Source: Archaeoglobales archaeon (GTDB lineage: Archaea > Halobacteriota > Archaeoglobi > Archaeoglobales > Archaeoglobaceae). Taken from it: a stretch of 42,122 nt of DNA. A model generated the notes under the pieces. The model was not told the origin of the DNA, did no database searches, and was given only the letters and a program-made list of their open reading frames with translations. Within the stretch, counting starts at the first letter, position 1; each line of letters starts with the position of its first letter. Of this stretch, positions 38,709-42,122 are shown piece after piece. The stretch is from contig JASFYH010000015.1 of assembly GCA_030055595.1 (NCBI GenBank), positions 1-42,122 on the forward strand, read 5' to 3'. Both the position numbers and the translations under genes were made by a program.

Positions 38709-40260
38709 AAAAAGAGATGGCTTTGCGAGGCTCGGGGTTCTAGAGATCAATGGATTGAGCATTAGAACTCCGGCAATGCTTGAAGGAGATATTTTAAAGA
38801 AAATAGACTTTGGAAAGGCTCCATACGCTGTAAAGAAAATTTTGCCAGAAGTTTACGAGAAGCTGAAGCCTAAGGGCGAGATCGAAATTCTCACTGGGTT
38901 GCCTACAATGTCTCCAAGAGAGATCGCAGATGCTTTTTCAGAGCTGAGATCTGTGAAGCCTTTGTTTGCAGTAGCGTGTGCAGATCCGAAGAACGTTTCT
39001 CTGCTGATCCATCTCGGAGCGGATCTTGTTGACAACGTAATGGCGGTTGCAAAGGCTTACAGAGGGATTTACTTCCTAAACGATCTAGAAGTGAAGATCG
39101 AGAAGCTCAAGGCTTTTCCATGCAATTGCAAGTTCTGTAAGTCTCAGGAGCTAAGCAAACTCAGTAAGGACGAAATTCTTGAAATTACTGCGTTGCACAA
39201 CACTGAAGAGCTCAAAAGAGAAGTGGAGAAGTGCAAAATTCTAATTGAAGAAGAAGATCTCAGGAATTACGTTGAAGCGAAGGCAAAGCTAAATCCAGAA
39301 TTTACCGCTCTGCTTAGATTTGCGGATCTTGAGGAAAGTCCGTGTTTTCCGAGATTCAGAAGATCTACGTGCTTCTTTAACTCGCAGGAAAGTATTGGCA
39401 GATTTGAAGTCAGATACTTCCTAAGTAGAATTGTGGAATGCTACAGGCCGAAAACAAGAGCATTACTTCTGCTACCATGCACCGCAAAGAAACCATATCT
39501 GCTTTCAAAGACACACAGGCTCATTAGAAGTGCGGTTAAGGTGAACGTGAACGAGATCATCATAAGCTCCCCACTTGTTTTGCCAAGAGAATTCGAGCTC
39601 ATTTATCCAGCGGTGAACTACGACACTCCCGTTACTGGACATTGGAGTGAAGAAGAGATCAACTTTGTAGCGAGCTGGCTTCTTAAGCTTGTCGAAAAAG
39701 GCAACTTTGAGAAGATCGTCGCACACGTTGAGGGAGGATACAGAAGAGTTGTGGAGAAAGCTCTGAAGGACTACGATGTGATTTTCACTTCTGAGGGAGA
39801 TCTGCTCAGCTCTGAATCTCTAAAGAGGCTCAAAAAAGAAATTGAAGGTTTTGAGAGGTTCGATCTATTCTCCGAGATGTTCTCTCACGCATCCCGCTAC
39901 CAGTTCGGACTCGAAGCTGAAGGAATTGTTAGGGGAAAATATCCCGAGATCGAGCTTTTAAAAAAGGACAGAGTTGCGAGATTTGATCTTAGATATGGGA
40001 ATCTTGACATTTACTCTGATTTTGCGATAGAGTTGCTAAAGAGAGGGGACTATACTGTTGAAATAGCGGACTTTGAACCGACTACGACGATCTTCTCTGC
40101 GGGAGTGGAAGAAGCGGATCCGAAGATCAGACCAAACGACGTTGTGGTTTTCAGAAACTCAACGCATTATGGTGTGGGAATTGCGAGAATGCATGGAAGA
40201 GAGATGGTAGAAACAAAGAAAGGAATAGCTGTAGAAGTTAGAAGAAAGTATAGGTTTTAA
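38695..40260 (+). CDS. arcS: Archaeosine synthase ArcS
   Basis: Converts preQ0 in tRNA position 15 onward to archaeosine. The 521-aa protein resembles TGT in its N-terminal part, with a CNCKFC...H zinc site near residue 143. It carries the ArcS signature PC-x3-KPY-x2-S-x2-H (C262 to H274, LPCTAKKPYLLSKTH). The last 80 or so residues form a PUA domain (RPNDVVVFRNSTHYGVG onward), an RNA-binding module. I use the ATG at 38695; an upstream ATG at 38641 lies deep in tgtA. The 3' end overlaps aroA on the other strand by 4 bases. Confidence 0.95.
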   Translation: MFYTEKRDGFARLGVLEINGLSIRTPAMLEGDILKKIDFGKAPYAVKKILPEVYEKLKPKGEIEILTGLPTMSPREIADAFSELRSVKPLFAVACADPKNVSLLIHLGADLVDNVMAVAKAYRGIYFLNDLEVKIEKLKAFPCNCKFCKSQELSKLSKDEILEITALHNTEELKREVEKCKILIEEEDLRNYVEAKAKLNPEFTALLRFADLEESPCFPRFRRSTCFFNSQESIGRFEVRYFLSRIVECYRPKTRALLLLPCTAKKPYLLSKTHRLIRSAVKVNVNEIIISSPLVLPREFELIYPAVNYDTPVTGHWSEEEINFVASWLLKLVEKGNFEKIVAHVEGGYRRVVEKALKDYDVIFTSEGDLLSSESLKRLKKEIEGFERFDLFSEMFSHASRYQFGLEAEGIVRGKYPEIELLKKDRVARFDLRYGNLDIYSDFAIELLKRGDYTVEIADFEPTTTIFSAGVEEADPKIRPNDVVVFRNSTHYGVGIARMHGREMVETKKGIAVEVRRKYRF

Positions 40261-41504
40261 GAGATCTCGACTTTAGCACCGATCTTCCTCAGATCTTCAA
40301 AGAAATTCGGATATGACACCGAGACCGCTTCAGCATTTCTACAATTTACCTCTCCAAGCAATCCAAGTAGGGAGAACGCCAAAGCCATTCTGTGATCTCC
40401 AAATGAGTCTACTGTGCCGAAGAATTCTCTTTTTCCACCCTTAATTTTTAAACCGTCTCTCTTCTCCTCTACATCAACTCCTAAAGCTTTTAGATTTTTG
40501 CAAATTCCAGAAATCCTGTCAATCTCCTTGATCCTGAGATGCTCCGCATTGTAGATCTCGCTTACCCCGTTTGCAACCGCACAGAGCACCGCAACTGTTG
40601 GAACAAGATCTGGCGTGTCTCCAGCGTTGAAGCTGATTGCAGAAAGCTCAGATCTCTTTGCAACGATTAAGCCTTTTTCCTTGTCCCAACGAACATCCGC
40701 ACCCATCTCTTTGCAGATCTCGACGATCTTCTTGTCCCCTTGCATAGAATCGAATGCGTTTACAATTTTAACTTCTCCCGCAAGAATTCCTGCTGCAATG
40801 AGATAGCTTGCAGAAGAAAAATCAGCGGGAACTTCAAAATTCCCAAGGTGGAACTCCTGTTCTCCGGGAATGAAATACCCCTCAGCTGTTCTCTCGATCT
40901 TCACACCAGCTCTTTCGAGAACGTCTGTTGTGAGATCTATATAAGGTCGGGATTTTGTTGCCAAGATCTTCAAAAAGCTGTCTCCTTTAGCCAAACTTAG
41001 AGCGAAGAGAAGAGAAGAAATAAACTGAGAGCTTTCCGCCTTTATTTCGATTTCTCCTCCCTTAATTATCCCTTTTATTCTGAATGGGGCTCTAAAAAGC
41101 TCATCTCCCTTTGCAAAAGCACCAAGTTTTTTCAAAGCAAGAACAAGGTCTCGATTTGGTCTTGTTCTAAGCGAAGAATCCCCGTCGAGTGTGCTAAAAT
41201 CTGGGCACAGAGAGAGCAAACCCGTAAAAATTCTCAGAGTGGTGCCTGAGTTTTCAAAGTTGAAATAACCACCTTGGATCTCATCAGTTCCAGAAAATTC
41301 AAAAACTTCCGCTTTTCTGCTGAAAGAAGCTCCGATCTGCTTGCAAGCTCTCAGCGTTGCCAGAGTGTCACCTGATAGCAAAGGATTAACAATAACGCTC
41401 TTTTTTGAAAGAGAGGCTGAAATAAAAGCTCTATGAGTGTAGCTCTTCGAAGGAGGAGCTTTTAAATCTCCTGAAACATCGCTTTTACGCACAACGACTT
41501 CCAT
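40257..41504 (-). CDS. aroA: 3-Phosphoshikimate 1-carboxyvinyltransferase (EPSP synthase)
   Basis: Joins shikimate-3-phosphate and phosphoenolpyruvate in aromatic amino acid synthesis. The 415-aa protein has PPSKSYTHRAFI, the SGDTLATLRA block, NSGTTLRIFTGL, RTRPNRDLVLALKKLGA, SSQFISSLLFAL, GDTPDLVPTVAVL, LRIKEIDRISG and FGDHRMALAFSLLGL, each at its usual place. It is transcribed alone, with a TATA-like TTTTAATCTC 20 or so bases before the ATG. Other shikimate genes are not in the window. Confidence 0.96.
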   Translation of the reverse strand: MEVVVRKSDVSGDLKAPPSKSYTHRAFISASLSKKSVIVNPLLSGDTLATLRACKQIGASFSRKAEVFEFSGTDEIQGGYFNFENSGTTLRIFTGLLSLCPDFSTLDGDSSLRTRPNRDLVLALKKLGAFAKGDELFRAPFRIKGIIKGGEIEIKAESSQFISSLLFALSLAKGDSFLKILATKSRPYIDLTTDVLERAGVKIERTAEGYFIPGEQEFHLGNFEVPADFSSASYLIAAGILAGEVKIVNAFDSMQGDKKIVEICKEMGADVRWDKEKGLIVAKRSELSAISFNAGDTPDLVPTVAVLCAVANGVSEIYNAEHLRIKEIDRISGICKNLKALGVDVEEKRDGLKIKGGKREFFGTVDSFGDHRMALAFSLLGLLGEVNCRNAEAVSVSYPNFFEDLRKIGAKVEIS

Positions 41505-41556
41505 GATCAGCAGAAGCTTTGAGATTAAAAATCTTTATGGGTAAAAGATCCTCTCT

Positions 41557-42122
41557 TTATATTTCAATTTTAAAAAATCCCATTCCAAAGCTCGCTTTAG
41601 CTCCCGCACCGATCAGCTCGCCAATTGCGAGCAATTTCATCGCGTTATCATCTGCCTCATAAATTCTGTATTTCGCAAACCCTGTAACAGCTTTGAAAAC
41701 TCTCTTCCCTTTTCTTCTTGAATAGTGCTTAAGATCGTGTTCTTTCCATTCATTTTCAAAAATTTCAGCCTTGCAATTGAAATCTGGAACTTCTCCAGCG
41801 CCATATTCGTTCACGTAAAGAATAAGCCTTCTTCTTATCATCATCAGTAGTTCTTCGAGCTTTATCGGTCTTGAGGCTTCTATAGGGGTGTGGTATCTTA
41901 CAAAGAATTCTTCGAGCTTTTTTGGATTCAATTCGCCGAGATCTACAGTTTTAAGTCCCTCAACGCTCACTTTTTCACCGTCGTAAATTTCCTTTCCGCT
42001 CAAAACATCTCTTATGCTCACAGCTTCGTATTTGCTGTTCGAATTCAACCCGAGTTTTCCGAGAAAACGCAGTCCATAGATCACGTGGGGTAAAAAGCGA
42101 TAGAAATCGCCAAAGAGTGCTA
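41557..42122 (-). CDS. Cas6-like CRISPR repeat endoribonuclease, C-terminal part
   Basis: The reading frame stays open to the window edge; about 187 residues are visible of a usual 240-290. The pattern matches the Cas6 C-terminal domain: FGDFYRFLPHVIYGLRFLGKLGLNS (from the edge), VRYHTPIEASRPIKL then a RRRLILYVNEYGAGE segment, DLKHYSRRKGKRVFKAVTGFAKYRI, and the glycine-rich RNA-binding loop GAGAKASFGMGFFKIEI at the end. The N-terminal half and any catalytic histidine there are missing. Cas6 cuts CRISPR transcripts into guides. No repeat array is seen here; one may lie beyond the edge. Confidence 0.78.
   Translation of the reverse strand, partial: ALFGDFYRFLPHVIYGLRFLGKLGLNSNSKYEAVSIRDVLSGKEIYDGEKVSVEGLKTVDLGELNPKKLEEFFVRYHTPIEASRPIKLEELLMMIRRRLILYVNEYGAGEVPDFNCKAEIFENEWKEHDLKHYSRRKGKRVFKAVTGFAKYRIYEADDNAMKLLAIGELIGAGAKASFGMGFFKIEI

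Noticed and set aside
1-42122. Search for insertion sequences, integrases, phage genes and CRISPR arrays
   Set aside because: None was found: no transposase-like proteins, no regularly spaced direct repeats and no attachment-site duplication of the tRNA end.

Overview
The window comes from a thermophilic euryarchaeon of the Archaeoglobales, probably Archaeoglobus, Ferroglobus or Geoglobus. The evidence is formylmethanofuran:tetrahydromethanopterin formyltransferase (ftr), an archaeal class I CCA enzyme and LeuB that closely resemble the Archaeoglobus proteins as I remember them, the archaeal operon L18e-L13-S9-RpoN-tRNA-RpoK-enolase-S2, archaeosine genes, TmcA, archease, a 4-hydroxybutyryl-CoA dehydratase, tungsten aldehyde oxidoreductase and AMP-forming acyl-CoA ligase, and a 5S rRNA gene standing alone. 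Genus and species are inferred. The DNA is densely coded: many genes overlap by 4 bases (ATGA or GTGA), and many promoters place a TATA-like box about 25 bases before the start codon, which implies leaderless mRNAs.

Layout. 1-551: 5' part of ftr (minus). 731-1686: yjbQ and rlmE (plus). 1650-4783: a leaderless minus-strand operon thpR-cca-RNase Z-like hydrolase-second MBL hydrolase, which looks like tRNA 3'-end metabolism. 4817-6443: CcdA-like, YlbF-like and Yip1-like genes. 6502-7964: leuD-leuB. 7992-13004: archease, DUF763, tmcA, nfu, a small zinc-ribbon-like gene and a VIT1-like membrane protein. 13097-16509: lhr helicase and a UbiA prenyltransferase. 16541-18420: Lrp/AsnC regulator, aminotransferase and MoaD-like protein. 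18508-22072: ribosomal/RNA polymerase/enolase operon with an embedded tRNA-Pro(CGG).

22241-23982: abfD with a coupled small cysteine protein. 24158-27804: a two-gene secreted cassette, a 958-residue protein (duplicated six-cysteine module, four CARDB-like domains, transglutaminase-like domain) followed by a PGF-CTERM surface protein. 27859-33146: acyl-CoA ligase divergent from SCP2-Fe-alcohol dehydrogenase-AOR, sharing a perfect 20-bp palindrome between the promoters. Together these could convert alcohol to aldehyde to acid to acyl-CoA. 33143-33891: DUF167 and PEBP-like protein. 33940-34060: 5S rRNA (minus). 34084-36549: aminotransferase, GNAT, membrane protein, TIGR04076 protein. 36681-37208: secreted PrcB-like protein. 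37272-40260: tgtA-arcS (archaeosine). 40257-41504: aroA. 41557 to the end: 3' part of a cas6-like gene, suggesting a CRISPR-Cas locus just outside.

There is no CRISPR array, insertion sequence or integrase in the window, and no stretch above about 300 bases lacks a gene. The observations most worth following are the rpoN stop codon lying inside the tRNA-Pro gene, the shared palindromic operator of the alcohol/aldehyde/acyl-CoA module, the secreted transglutaminase/PGF-CTERM cassette, and the CGGCNP protein coupled to abfD.
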